Below, in pieces: positions 45,602 through 55,786 of a stretch of 64,000 nt of DNA. Position 1 is the stretch's first letter, and each line of letters opens with the position of its first letter. Below the pieces are notes generated by a model, which saw nothing but the letters and a program-made list of their open reading frames with translations, was not told the origin of the DNA and made no database searches. Position numbers and translations under genes: made by a program. Source of the DNA: Methyloversatilis universalis EHg5. Lineage in GTDB: Bacteria > Pseudomonadota > Gammaproteobacteria > Burkholderiales > Rhodocyclaceae. The DNA lies in the NCBI RefSeq assembly GCF_000378945.1, contig NZ_KB900539.1, positions 3,914,688 to 3,978,687 on the forward strand, read 5' to 3'.

Positions 45602-47202
45602 ACGCGCCCACGCTCAATTACCGCGACGCGACCCAGTGCATGACGCTGATCGCCGAGCTGCCGCTGACCAATGTCCCACGCGTGCGCGACACGCTCACCC
45701 GCATGCTGTACGGCCTGCGGCAGACCCCGCCGCGCAGCGCCGACTACCTCGCGGTGCTGGAGGCGATGCGCCCGCCGCTGCACTTCCTGCAGGAAAGCCT
45801 GGGCAAGCGCTACAGCAGTCGCCCGGTGGCACCGGGCAGTGCGGACGACGGCGTGCTGCGTCAGGTGGTGGCGCTGTGGCTGGCGATGGCCCAGGCCTAC
45901 GCGCAGGCCGCCGAGAATGCCGGCGTGAACCCGCTCGGCGACGGCCGGCTGGCCCAGGTGTGCCAGCGCTGCGTGCTGTACGCCGGACGGGCGGTGCTGG
46001 AGTATTTCCGCGCCCGGCGCACCGTACCGCGCGGCCTGTGGCTGGAACTGCACGGCTACTACAGCACCGCCGAGGAATGGGGCTTTGCCACCCAGCCGGT
46101 GCCCGACGGCCTGAAGGAAGGCGGCCACCCGCAGAGCGCGGCCGAGTCCTACTGCGGCGTGCTGCTGGTCGACCTGTCCAACCCCTATGGCCGCAGCCCA
46201 CGCGAATTCGACTGGGTGTGCCGCTGGGCCGAACAGTACGCAGGCCTGACCGAAATCATGCCGGTATTCGGCGGCACCGACGCCAAGACCTATGCGGTTG
46301 ATCTGAACCAGGACAGCGGCGCGCGGCCGCTGGAGGTGTTCGCCCGCTCGCCCCATCTGCGCCGGCTCGGTTCGGCGCGACTGGCCAGCGAAATCGAACG
46401 CGCCGTGGCCGGACTGCGCCAGGGCCAGTCACCGGAGGTGCTGGGCCTGGGCGCCGACTGCCACCCGGTGTCGGCCGGCCGGTTGCTGCTGCAGCTGTAC
46501 AAACCCTGGTGCCACGCCGCCAACCCGCGCCGCTTCCAGCGCCGGGCGGGCGAAGGCGACATCGAGGTCGCGCTGAGCCCCGACTCCATGCACTTCTTCA
46601 TCGCCGGCCACGATTTCGTGCAGCCACCGCCGGCCCGCATCTACAGCCACAGCGACTTCGTCGACATCGCCACCTTCGGCGAACGGGCCGCCGACACCGG
46701 GCAGCTGGCGGTACGCCAGGCCAGTGCGCGTGCGCAGTACCCGTCACAGCACTGGGCCATGCTGGACCACAGCGTGATGGGCTACCGGCTGCGCGCGCCG
46801 CGCGACACGACGCCGGTGGAATATGCGCAGCTGATCGCGGTGTTCGGACCGGATTCCGAACACTGGCGGCTGGCCCGGGTGTCCTGGCTCATGTACGAGT
46901 CGGATGGCAGCCTGCTGAACGGTCTGCACGTACTGCCGGGCACGCCGCGCGCGCTGTCGGTACGGCCGCAGGCGGAAGAGGGCCAGCCGGCCGAGCGCTT
47001 CATCCGCGCCTTCCTGCTGCCGGCGGTACAGGTGATGGGCGAGGAAGCCACGCTGGTGCTGCCACGCGGCTGGTTCCAGCCGGACCGGAAGATCGAGGTC
47101 TATGTTGCCGAACTGCTGCGCAGCGTGCAGCTGGTGCGGCTGAACAGCTTCGGGGTCAATTACGAGCGGGTGGCTTTCATCGAGCTGGGCTCGGCCGGCT
47201 GA
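45598..47202 (+). CDS. Conserved protein with PilZ-like C-terminal domain (paralogue B)
   Basis: A 534-residue protein that is a full-length paralogue of the one before it. The matches run across: N-terminal helices (RVRDTLTRMLYGLRQTPPRSADYL) align with GERLRVAEELRDTVLAIQAS of paralogue A, and the C-terminal part repeats the same pattern: LDHSVMGYRLRAP (again a DxSxxG form), AQLIAVFGPD, ARVSWLMYESDGSLLNGLHVLPGTPRAL and LPRGWFQPDRKIEVYV. It starts at 45598 with ATG within the stop of paralogue A. No canonical RxxxR is visible. The function is unknown; the pair is best described as a duplicated, translationally coupled unit. Confidence 0.6.
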   Translation: MNAPTLNYRDATQCMTLIAELPLTNVPRVRDTLTRMLYGLRQTPPRSADYLAVLEAMRPPLHFLQESLGKRYSSRPVAPGSADDGVLRQVVALWLAMAQAYAQAAENAGVNPLGDGRLAQVCQRCVLYAGRAVLEYFRARRTVPRGLWLELHGYYSTAEEWGFATQPVPDGLKEGGHPQSAAESYCGVLLVDLSNPYGRSPREFDWVCRWAEQYAGLTEIMPVFGGTDAKTYAVDLNQDSGARPLEVFARSPHLRRLGSARLASEIERAVAGLRQGQSPEVLGLGADCHPVSAGRLLLQLYKPWCHAANPRRFQRRAGEGDIEVALSPDSMHFFIAGHDFVQPPPARIYSHSDFVDIATFGERAADTGQLAVRQASARAQYPSQHWAMLDHSVMGYRLRAPRDTTPVEYAQLIAVFGPDSEHWRLARVSWLMYESDGSLLNGLHVLPGTPRALSVRPQAEEGQPAERFIRAFLLPAVQVMGEEATLVLPRGWFQPDRKIEVYVAELLRSVQLVRLNSFGVNYERVAFIELGSAG

Positions 47203-47247
47203 TCTGCCGGGCGCGGATTCCGGCGGAGAGCCGTAGCGCCCGCCTGC

Positions 47248-48549
47248 TCAGCAGGTCAGCGTGCGCCGTGCCGGGAAGCGCACGGTGAAGCGGCTGCCGC
47301 GACCGGGTTCGCTGTCGATCTGCAGCGTGGCCTGGTGGCGTTCCAGCACGTGCTTCACGATGGCCAGCCCGAGACCGGTACCACCGGTTTCGCGCGAACG
47401 GCCGCGATCGACCCGGTAGAAACGTTCGGTCAGCCGCGGAATGTGGGCGGCGTCGATGCCGATGCCGTTGTCGGTGACCGAAAACTCGCCGCCGCCATCG
47501 ACCACCCGCCAGTCCAGCTTCAGCGTGCCGCCGTCCGGCGTGTAGCGCACCGCATTGCTGGCCAGATTGCCAAGCGCGCTGCGCAGGTCTCGCGCACAGC
47601 CGAGCAGCGCGCCCGGCGCGCCGTCGACAGTGAGCGACACCGTGTGCCGGCCGGACGACAGCGCCCGTGTTTCGACCAGCACGATGTCCAGCAGATTGCG
47701 CATGTCGACCTGCTCTTCCGGCGTCGGCGTATCGGTTTCCAGCGCCGACAGCGTGAGCAGGTCATCCACCAGCCGCTGCATGCGCACCGACTGCTGCTGC
47801 GCCATGCGGATGAAGGACAGCGCCTGTTCCTGCGGCAGATCGGGCAGCGCGTCCTCCAGCGTTTCCAGGAAGCCGTGGATGACGGTGAGCGGCGTCTTCA
47901 TTTCATGCGACACGTTGGCGACGAAATCGCGGCGCATGGTTTCCAGCTTTTCCAGCTGGGTGATGTCGCGGGTGAGCAGCAGCTTCTGGTCATCGCCGAA
48001 GGGCACCACGCGCAGCTGCAGCGTGCGGCCGGGCTGACGCGGTGACGGCATGGACAGCGGCTCGCCGTACTCGCCGGACTGCAGGTATTCGGCAAATTCG
48101 GGCTGACGGACCAGATTCAGGATGGGCATCGCGATGTCGCGCCGGCCGTCCAGACCGAGGTGCTCTTCGGCCATCGGGTTCAGCCACTCGATCAGTTCGT
48201 CGCGCGACATGATGAGCGTGCCGTCCGGCATCGCACGGCTGGCCTCGCGCATGCGTTCGAGCCGGCTGCGCAGATCCTCGCGCTGGTGACGGGCGTTACG
48301 CTCGCGCCGGGCCAGCTTGGCGAACAGGAATTCCCACTGGCCGCCGCCTTCCGGCAGCTCGGCCTCACCGGTCGAATTGAGCCAGCGGTCGAAGCGGCCG
48401 ATCTCGAACTGGTCGCGCAGGCTGCCGATCAGCAGCAGCGCGCAGGCGAATATCAGCGCCGGCACCAGCAGGTCGGCGGCGTAGCCGATCAGCGCGCACA
48501 GGGCGACGAAGGCGATGCGGAGCACCGCACGGAACCAGAATTCACGCAT
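47248..48549 (-). CDS. phoR: Phosphate regulon sensor kinase PhoR
   Basis: Membrane histidine kinase of 433 residues. Two N-terminal helices (about 9-27 and 28-46), a short DUF3329-like segment, a PAS domain (about 95-200) and the kinase core: H-box ANVSHEMKTPLTVIHG with His 215, N-box LGNLASNAVRYTP, G1 DNGIGI and G2 [12 protein letters not shown]. The mid-part TRDITQLEKLETMRRDFVANVSHE is characteristic of PhoR. It follows phoB by 89 bp, in a gap that holds an eight-base hairpin (48589-48610). It should phosphorylate PhoB at low phosphate. Confidence 0.93.
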   Translation of the reverse strand: MREFWFRAVLRIAFVALCALIGYAADLLVPALIFACALLLIGSLRDQFEIGRFDRWLNSTGEAELPEGGGQWEFLFAKLARRERNARHQREDLRSRLERMREASRAMPDGTLIMSRDELIEWLNPMAEEHLGLDGRRDIAMPILNLVRQPEFAEYLQSGEYGEPLSMPSPRQPGRTLQLRVVPFGDDQKLLLTRDITQLEKLETMRRDFVANVSHEMKTPLTVIHGFLETLEDALPDLPQEQALSFIRMAQQQSVRMQRLVDDLLTLSALETDTPTPEEQVDMRNLLDIVLVETRALSSGRHTVSLTVDGAPGALLGCARDLRSALGNLASNAVRYTPDGGTLKLDWRVVDGGGEFSVTDNGIGIDAAHIPRLTERFYRVDRGRSRETGGTGLGLAIVKHVLERHQATLQIDSEPGRGSRFTVRFPARRTLTC

Positions 48550-48588
48550 GGGAAGGTCAGCAGGCGGTCACGGCGCCGGATTATGCGC

Positions 48589-48610
48589 GGTCGCGCAGAC
48601 GGGCGCGACC
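48589..48610. other. Hairpin between phoB and phoR
   Basis: GGTCGCGC and GCGCGACC form a perfect eight-base stem with a six-base loop. No T tract follows. It could lower phoR expression relative to phoB or protect the mRNA end; this is a guess. Confidence 0.45.
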
Positions 48611-48638
48611 GTCACGACCGGCGACGCGCCGGTGCCGT

Positions 48639-49328
48639 TCAGTCCTTCTGGCAGGAGAGGCGGTAGCCGCTGCCGCGTACGGTCTGGATCAGCGCGTCGT
48701 GGCCACTGGCTTCCAGCGCGCCGCGCAGACGGCGGATGTGCACATCCACCGTGCGCTCCTCGACGAACACGTGGTCGCCCCACACGCTGTCCAGCAGCTG
48801 GGCGCGGGAGTGCACGCGTTCGGCGTGGGTCATGAAGAAGTGCAGCAGACGGAATTCGGTCGGGCCCAGCACCACCGCCGCGCCGCGTGCAGTGACGCGG
48901 TGGGTGGCCGGGTCCAGCCGCAGACCGTCGATCTCGACCGGATCTTCAGTCGCCTGCGGCTTCTGCCGGCGCAGCACCGCCTTGATGCGGGCGGCCAGTT
49001 CGCGCGGCGAGAAAGGCTTGGTCACGTAGTCATCGGCGCCGGTTTCCAGACCGGTCACCTTGGACTGTTCGTCACCACGCGCGGTGAGCATGATGATGGG
49101 CACGCCACGGGTGCGCTCGTCGCCACGCAGGCGACGGGCCAGATCGATGCCGCTCTGGCCCGGCAGCATCCAGTCAAGCAGCACCAGATCGGGCAGTTCG
49201 GCCTGCAGCAGGCGCAGTGCGGTTTCCGCGTCCGGCGCGCGCAGCGGGTCGTGCCCGGTGCGGGTGAGCGTGACGCTGATCAGTTCCTGGATGGACGGTT
49301 CGTCCTCGACGACAAGAATGCGGGCCAT
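48639..49328 (-). CDS. phoB: Phosphate regulon response regulator PhoB
   Basis: 229-residue OmpR-type regulator. Receiver with Asp 52 ([16 protein letters not shown]), LTARG and the [13 protein letters not shown] lysine; DNA-binding winged helix with [27 protein letters not shown] and [15 protein letters not shown]. The start is the ATG at 49328, which opens [12 protein letters not shown] Pho box lies just upstream, so it is probably autoregulated. The neighbour phoR follows in the same direction. Confidence 0.96.
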   Translation of the reverse strand: MARILVVEDEPSIQELISVTLTRTGHDPLRAPDAETALRLLQAELPDLVLLDWMLPGQSGIDLARRLRGDERTRGVPIIMLTARGDEQSKVTGLETGADDYVTKPFSPRELAARIKAVLRRQKPQATEDPVEIDGLRLDPATHRVTARGAAVVLGPTEFRLLHFFMTHAERVHSRAQLLDSVWGDHVFVEERTVDVHIRRLRGALEASGHDALIQTVRGSGYRLSCQKD

Positions 49329-49366
49329 GACGGGTTTGCGTGCGGGCTGTGACGGGAACGCGACGC

Positions 49367-49400
49367 AGTCTATTTCAGTATGGTGACGGTTTAGTGACAG
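49367..49400 (-). promoter_or_regulatory. Pho box and -10 element of phoB
   Basis: On the minus strand CTGTCAC-TAAA-CCGTCAC (49400-49383): two seven-base repeats separated by four A/T-rich bases, which fits the Pho box (CTGTCAT-N4-CTGTCAT) at all but a few positions. Ten bases later TAGACT (49372-49367) can serve as the -10. This is the standard layout of a PhoB-activated promoter that lacks a -35. Confidence 0.8.
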
Positions 49401-49513
49401 GGGAAACCCTCGCCTCAATACGATGTCGCGGAGCGCTGCGGCGCTGCCTGGAAAGGGCGGCAGCGACCCGCGAGGGGTATCATCCGCATTCTTCGCATCG
49501 CTCGCAGGACATC

Positions 49514-49951
49514 ATGGCAGGACTGGACAAAGACACCCCCATCCCCACCGAAATCAAGGTGCAGCAGAAGTCGAAGGTGATGGAAGTCAGCTTCGACAAT
49601 GGCAGCAGCTTCAGCTTCACCTTCGAATTCCTCCGCGTGTGCTCGCCGTCCGCCGAAGTGCGCGGCCACGGCCCGGGGCAGGAAACGCTGCAGGTGGGCA
49701 AGCGCGACGTGGACATCGTGCGGGTCGAACCGGTGGGCGCCTATGCGGTGAAACCTGTGTTTTCCGACGGTCACGACAGCGGCATCTATTCGTGGGACTA
49801 CCTCTACCTGCTGGGCGAGAACCAGCAGGCGCTGTGGGAGGACTACCTGCACCGCCTGGCCGCCGCCGGCGCCAGCCGCGACCCGGCCCTGGTGCCACCG
49901 GCCGCGCCCAAGGGTGGCTGTGGCAGCGGCGGTTGCGGCCATCACCACTGA
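49514..49951 (+). CDS. DUF971 protein with metal-binding C-terminal tail
   Basis: A 145-residue protein with a DUF971 (gamma-butyrobetaine hydroxylase N-terminal type) domain: [32 protein letters not shown], then [31 protein letters not shown]. The C-terminus [12 protein letters not shown] adds cysteines and histidines that may bind Fe-S or metal. It is followed by ubiE with seven bases between, an arrangement common in beta-proteobacteria. Its function is not known; the position suggests a link with ubiquinone or Fe-S assembly. Confidence 0.85.
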   Translation: MAGLDKDTPIPTEIKVQQKSKVMEVSFDNGSSFSFTFEFLRVCSPSAEVRGHGPGQETLQVGKRDVDIVRVEPVGAYAVKPVFSDGHDSGIYSWDYLYLLGENQQALWEDYLHRLAAAGASRDPALVPPAAPKGGCGSGGCGHHH

Positions 49952-49958
49952 GGCGGCC

Positions 49959-50696
49959 ATGAGCGACAACTCCACCGATTTCGGCTTCGAACGCGTGCCC
50001 GAGGGCGCCAAGGCGCGCCGCGTGGCCGGCGTGTTCTCGTCGGTCGCGCGCCGCTACGACGTCATGAACGACCTGATGTCGGCCGGCCTGCACCGCGCCT
50101 GGAAGGCCTTCGCCATCCAGATGGCCGGCGTGCGGCCGGGCCAGCGCGTACTCGACGTGGCGGCCGGCACCGGCGACCTCACCATCGCCCACGCCAAGCG
50201 CGCCGGCAGCAGCGGCGAGGTATGGCACACCGACATCAACCCGGAAATGCTGGGCGAAGGCCGCGACCGGCTGCGCGATGTCGGCCTGGTGCTGCCCAGC
50301 CTGCTGTGCGACGCTGAAAAGCTGCCCTTCCCGGACAACTACTTCGACTGCGTCACGGTGGCCTTCGGCCTGCGCAACATGACCCACAAGGACCGCGCAC
50401 TGGCCGAGTTCCGCCGCGTGCTGAAGCCGGGTGGCCGTGCGCTGGTGCTGGAGTTCTCGCGCGTGGCCAAGCCGCTGGAAAAGGCCTACGACCTGTATTC
50501 GTTCAAGGTGCTGCCCTGGCTTGGCAAGAAGGTGGCCAATGACGAGGCGAGCTACCGCTATCTGGCCGAATCGATCCGCATGCATCCGGACCAGGAAACG
50601 CTGGCCGGCATGATGCGCGACGTGGGGCTGGGCCGGGTCGAGTATTTCAATCTGAGCGCCGGCGTAGTGGCCCTGCACCGCGGCTTCAAGATTTGA
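49959..50696 (+). CDS. ubiE: Ubiquinone/menaquinone methyltransferase UbiE
   Basis: C-methyltransferase of the quinone pathway, 245 residues. Typical motifs: [49 protein letters not shown] (SAM site), [71 protein letters not shown] and the C-terminal [13 protein letters not shown]. It is preceded by DUF971 and followed, after 146 bp, by a Tim44-like gene and ubiJ. Confidence 0.97.
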   Translation: MSDNSTDFGFERVPEGAKARRVAGVFSSVARRYDVMNDLMSAGLHRAWKAFAIQMAGVRPGQRVLDVAAGTGDLTIAHAKRAGSSGEVWHTDINPEMLGEGRDRLRDVGLVLPSLLCDAEKLPFPDNYFDCVTVAFGLRNMTHKDRALAEFRRVLKPGGRALVLEFSRVAKPLEKAYDLYSFKVLPWLGKKVANDEASYRYLAESIRMHPDQETLAGMMRDVGLGRVEYFNLSAGVVALHRGFKI

Positions 50697-50842
50697 AATC
50701 CCGGTCGTGCGGCCTGTCGCCGCCGACCTGACAGGAAGGAAAGGACACAGGACGGTAGAACCAAAGTCCGGCTTCACGGTCACTTCGTGTGCTAACTTTA
50801 ATGCCCTCCCCCCTCTTCCCACCCTTATCCGGAGATGTCCAG

Positions 50843-51733
50843 ATGAAGAAATTCCTGCTCGCACTGTGTGTGGCCATGGTTGGCCTCGGCGGTGCATTGC
50901 ACGATGCCGAAGCCGCCAAGCGCATGGGTGGCGGCAAGTCCTTCGGCAGCCAGCGCGACTCGAACACCATGCAGCGCGACGCGGCCCCGACGCCGTCCAG
51001 CCCGCAGAATGCCGGCGCGATGCAACGCCAGGCACAGCCGGCGGCGGCCGGTGCTGCGCAGCCGGCCAAGCGCTCGTGGATGGGCCCGCTGGCCGGTCTG
51101 GCTGCCGGTATCGGCCTGGCCGCCCTCGCCTCCCACCTCGGCTTCGGCGAGGAAATGGCGTCCTTCATGATGATCGCGCTGCTGGTGATGGCTGCACTGT
51201 TCGTCTGGCGCATGTTTGCCGCCCGTCGCGGCGCCGCGCAGCAGCAGCAGGGCATGCAGTACGCCGGCGCGACCTCCGGTGCCGCCAGCCAGCAGCCTGC
51301 CCGCTTCGAAGCCGCCGCCCCGGTGGCCGGAGGCAGCGTAGCGACCGCGGTGAATGACATTCCGGCGGATTTCGATGTCGAGGGCTTCCTGCGTCAGGCC
51401 AAGCTCAATTTCGTCCGTCTGCAGGCGGCCAACGACAAGGGTGACGTGGAAGACATCCGCCAGTTCACCAGCCCGGAAGTGTTCGCCGAAATCCGCATGC
51501 AGATCCAGGAACGCGGCCCGGTCCAGCAGCACATCGACGTGGTGCAGCTCGACGCAGCGCTGGTTGATCTGGTGACCGAAGGTGGCCAGTACGTCGCCAG
51601 CGTGCGCTTCGGCGGACTGCTGCGCGAAGACGCGGACGCCTCGCCGGAGCGCTTCGACGAGGTGTGGCACCTGGCCAAGCCGGTATCCGGCGAGCGCGGC
51701 TGGGTCATTGCCGGCATCCAGCAGCTGCAGTAA
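50843..51733 (+). CDS. Tim44-like domain protein
   Basis: 296-residue membrane-anchored protein. A signal sequence (FLLALCVAMVGLGGALHDAEA) is followed by a glutamine/alanine-rich region, a second hydrophobic segment (about 106-126) and a C-terminal Tim44-like domain (about 175-295) with FLRQAKLNFVRLQAANDKGDVEDIRQFTSPEVFAEI and the ending SGERGWVIAGIQQLQ. Bacterial Tim44-like proteins of unknown role often sit between ubiE and ubiJ in this class. The ATG at 50843 follows CCGGAG with nine bases between. Confidence 0.88.
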   Translation: MKKFLLALCVAMVGLGGALHDAEAAKRMGGGKSFGSQRDSNTMQRDAAPTPSSPQNAGAMQRQAQPAAAGAAQPAKRSWMGPLAGLAAGIGLAALASHLGFGEEMASFMMIALLVMAALFVWRMFAARRGAAQQQQGMQYAGATSGAASQQPARFEAAAPVAGGSVATAVNDIPADFDVEGFLRQAKLNFVRLQAANDKGDVEDIRQFTSPEVFAEIRMQIQERGPVQQHIDVVQLDAALVDLVTEGGQYVASVRFGGLLREDADASPERFDEVWHLAKPVSGERGWVIAGIQQLQ

Positions 51734-51736
51734 GTC

Positions 51737-52321
51737 ATGATCACCGGCGCCGCGCTGCCCGTCCTGAATCACCTGCTCGATCAGGCGCCGGGCGCCCACG
51801 CCCGGCTGCAGCGCCACGCCGGAGCGGTCGCGCGGCTTGAGCTGGGCGGCGTCGGCATGAGCTTCCTGATCGGTGAAGACGGCCGGCTGCTCGCGGACGG
51901 CGGACAGCCACCGTCGGTCACGCTGCGACTGCCTGCCGATGCGCTGCTGAAGCGGATGCACGAAGGTGACGCCGTGCTGCGCGATGCGCGCATCGAGGGC
52001 GACGCGGCGCTGGCCGAAACGCTCGGGCAGGTGCTGCGCGGCCTGCGCTGGGACGCCGCAGAGGATCTGAGCCGGCTGATCGGCGACGCTGCGGCCGAAC
52101 GCGTGGTCGGCGGCGCCCGTGCAGCCCTGGCCGGTGGACGCGATCTTGGCGCGCGGCTGGCCGCCTCTGCCGGCGAGTACGTGGCGGACGAAGCACAACT
52201 GCTCGTGCGCCCGGTGGCGACGGCGGTTTTCAGCGATGAGGTCGACACGCTGCGCGACGACCTCGCACGGCTGCAGAAGCGCATCGAACTGCTGGAGCGG
52301 CGCGCTCAGCCCGGTCGCTGA
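51737..52321 (+). CDS. ubiJ: Ubiquinone biosynthesis accessory factor UbiJ (SCP2 domain)
   Basis: A 194-residue lipid-binding accessory of the Ubi complex. The N-terminal SCP2 part (about 15-105) has VTLRLPADALLKRMHEGDAVLRDARIEGDAALAETLGQVLRGLRWDAAEDLSRLIGD, the typical UbiJ signature; the C-terminal end is a coiled coil (VDTLRDDLARLQKRIELLERRA). It starts three bases after the Tim44-like gene. The ubiB gene that usually follows it is missing here, replaced by a convergent glpD whose end overlaps its own by 16 bp. Confidence 0.92.
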   Translation: MITGAALPVLNHLLDQAPGAHARLQRHAGAVARLELGGVGMSFLIGEDGRLLADGGQPPSVTLRLPADALLKRMHEGDAVLRDARIEGDAALAETLGQVLRGLRWDAAEDLSRLIGDAAAERVVGGARAALAGGRDLGARLAASAGEYVADEAQLLVRPVATAVFSDEVDTLRDDLARLQKRIELLERRAQPGR

Positions 52322-53787
52322 TCCGCCCACCAGCGCGCGAACGCCTCCCGCTGCGCCGGACTCATCCCGACACCGCATTTCGTTCTTCGCCAGAGCAGGT
52401 CGTCGGCGCTGTGCGCCCATTCATGGCGCGCGCACCAGCGCACTTCGGCCTCGTACAGGCCGCCACCGAAATCCCGCCCTGCCCCGCCCGACGCCGCCTG
52501 TTCGAGCAGCGTCGATGTCATGCTGCCATGTCGCCCGACCAGCGCATTCACCCAGCCGGCCGGCAGATCGGCATGCCGCTCGCTCAGCCTGCGCGCCAGG
52601 TCCGGTCTTTGCGCCGCGTCCGCATCCTCAGCGCCCGGCAACAGACGGTCGGCAGTGCCACAGCGCGCATCCGATCCGAAAAAGACAGTCAGGCGGTCTA
52701 GCGCCTGCTCCGCCAGACGGCGGTGCGTCGTGAGCTTGCCGCCCTGTATCGACATCCAGCCGCGGCCTCCGCGCTCGCCGTCCATCGTCATCCGGTATTC
52801 GCGACTGGCGGTACGGGCGCTGCCGCCACCGCCGACCAGCGGCCGCATGCCGCTGAATTCCCAGCGGATGTCCCGCTCCGACGGAGTTTGACCGAAGGCT
52901 CGCGTCAGACAGTGGATCAGATAGCGGCGCTCTGTGTCCGTTGCACCGAGCAAGTCCGGAGAAGGCAGCTCCGTTTCGGTGGTGCCGACCAGATGAGCGT
53001 CATCACCGAACGGAATGACGAACACGACACGGCGGTCCGGCTGCTGCAGCAGCCAGGCGTCTTCACCATCATGCAGACGCGGCACCACGATGTGCGTGCC
53101 CTGCACCAGCCGTACCGGTGGCGCCACCACACCGCGCAGCGCCTCGACCGCGCTCATCCACGGCCCGGCGACATTGACCACGCAGCGCGCCATCACCGTG
53201 GCCTCTCCTGCGGCGTCGCGCACGGTACAGCGCCAGCGGTCGCCATCGGGTGCGACCCCGATCAGCGCGCTGCGGGGTCGCACACGGGCGCCCAGCGCCT
53301 GCGCGTCGATCAGTGTGCACAGCGTGAGCCGTGCATCGTCCACCCACAGATCGTAATAGGCGTGTGCGGCGCCGACAGCCGGCTGCAGCCTGCCCAGCAG
53401 GGGAAAGCCGGGAGGCAACCGCTGCGATCGCGGCAGACAGGTAGTGCCGGCCAGCAGGTCGTACAGCGTCAGACCGGCGGCCAGCATCCACGCCGGTCGC
53501 TCGCCGGTATGCGGCACGATGAAGCGCTGCGGACGCACCAGATGCGCCGCGATGCGGCCCAGTGTTTCGCGCTCCTGCAGGGATTCCCGCACCAGACCGA
53601 AGGCGCCCTGTTCAAGGTAGCGCAGTCCGCCGTGAATGAGCTTGGTCGAGGCCGACGAGGTGGCGCCGGCAATGTCGCCGCGGTCGCAGACGACGACGTC
53701 GAAGCCGCGCAACGCGGCATCGCGTGCGATGCCGGCGCCATTGATGCCGGCACCGACAATGAGCAGGTCACAGCTATCCCGGGACAT
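52306..53787 (-). CDS. glpD: Glycerol-3-phosphate dehydrogenase (aerobic, FAD)
   Basis: Membrane-associated flavoprotein that passes electrons from glycerol-3-phosphate to ubiquinone. 493 residues from the ATG at 53787: FAD fold LLIVGAGINGAGIARDAALRG, STKLIHGGLRYLEQGAFGLVRESLQERE, and a C-terminal domain with WWADQRPG. An upstream in-frame extension to 54015 would run into the atp terminator and is not used. It converges on ubiJ, overlapping by 16 bp. No glpK, glpF or glpR gene is nearby. Confidence 0.95.
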   Translation of the reverse strand: MSRDSCDLLIVGAGINGAGIARDAALRGFDVVVCDRGDIAGATSSASTKLIHGGLRYLEQGAFGLVRESLQERETLGRIAAHLVRPQRFIVPHTGERPAWMLAAGLTLYDLLAGTTCLPRSQRLPPGFPLLGRLQPAVGAAHAYYDLWVDDARLTLCTLIDAQALGARVRPRSALIGVAPDGDRWRCTVRDAAGEATVMARCVVNVAGPWMSAVEALRGVVAPPVRLVQGTHIVVPRLHDGEDAWLLQQPDRRVVFVIPFGDDAHLVGTTETELPSPDLLGATDTERRYLIHCLTRAFGQTPSERDIRWEFSGMRPLVGGGGSARTASREYRMTMDGERGGRGWMSIQGGKLTTHRRLAEQALDRLTVFFGSDARCGTADRLLPGAEDADAAQRPDLARRLSERHADLPAGWVNALVGRHGSMTSTLLEQAASGGAGRDFGGGLYEAEVRWCARHEWAHSADDLLWRRTKCGVGMSPAQREAFARWWADQRPG

Positions 53788-53810
53788 GGCCGGATTCTGC
53801 GCCCGGGACG

Positions 53811-53844
53811 CCAAAAACAAAAAGGCACGCCGTAGCGTGCCTTT
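53811..53844 (-). terminator. Intrinsic terminator of the atp operon
   Basis: On the minus strand AAAGGCACGC-TACG-GCGTGCCTTT is a perfect ten-base stem, followed by a T-rich tract (TTTTGTTTTTGG). It is 23 bp past the atpC stop and ends the leftward atp transcript before glpD. Confidence 0.92.
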
Positions 53845-53866
53845 CCGGACCTGCTTGAAACTGCGC

Positions 53867-54289
53867 TCAGTGACGCTTGCGCAGCTTCTGGATCGCCGCC
53901 AGCTGGGCGATGGCCGAAGCCAGTTCCGCCTGGGCCGCTGCGTAATCCACACCCGCCTGACGATTGGCCAGTGCTTCTTCGGCCTGACGCTTGGCTTCGT
54001 TCGCCTTCGCTTCATCCAGATCGTGGCCGCGGATGGCGGTATCCGCCAGCACGGTCACGAGGCCCGGCTGAACTTCCAGCAGGCCACCGGCCACGAAGAT
54101 CAGCTCGTCGGTGGCCTGATTCGGCACCTTGATGCGGACTTCGCCCGGACGGATGCGGGTGATCAGCGGGGTGTGGCCGGGCAGGATGCCCAGCTCGCCG
54201 CTTTCGCCCGGCAGCGCGACGAATTCAGCCAGCCCGGAGAAAATCTTCTCCTCCGCGCTGACGACGTCGACATGTACGGTCATAGCCAT
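53867..54289 (-). CDS. atpC: ATP synthase epsilon subunit
   Basis: 140-residue F1 epsilon subunit. N-terminal beta-barrel with [41 protein letters not shown]-terminal two-helix domain with [14 protein letters not shown]. The start is the ATG at 54289 with a GGAG site five bases upstream. Last gene of the operon, before the terminator. Confidence 0.97.
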   Translation of the reverse strand: MAMTVHVDVVSAEEKIFSGLAEFVALPGESGELGILPGHTPLITRIRPGEVRIKVPNQATDELIFVAGGLLEVQPGLVTVLADTAIRGHDLDEAKANEAKRQAEEALANRQAGVDYAAAQAELASAIAQLAAIQKLRKRH

Positions 54290-54348
54290 GGTTACTCCGT
54301 GAAAGCTGTGCCCGACCCCGCTTCCGCAGGATCAGGCACGTCGCGTCA

Positions 54349-55755
<1,407 letters not shown>

Positions 55756-55786
55756 CTATCCCCAATACAAAAATTCGTTTGCGCGA

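Noticed and set aside
53788-54015. N-terminal extension of glpD
   Set aside because: It would cross the atp terminator and the end of atpC; the FAD motif begins directly after the ATG at 53787.
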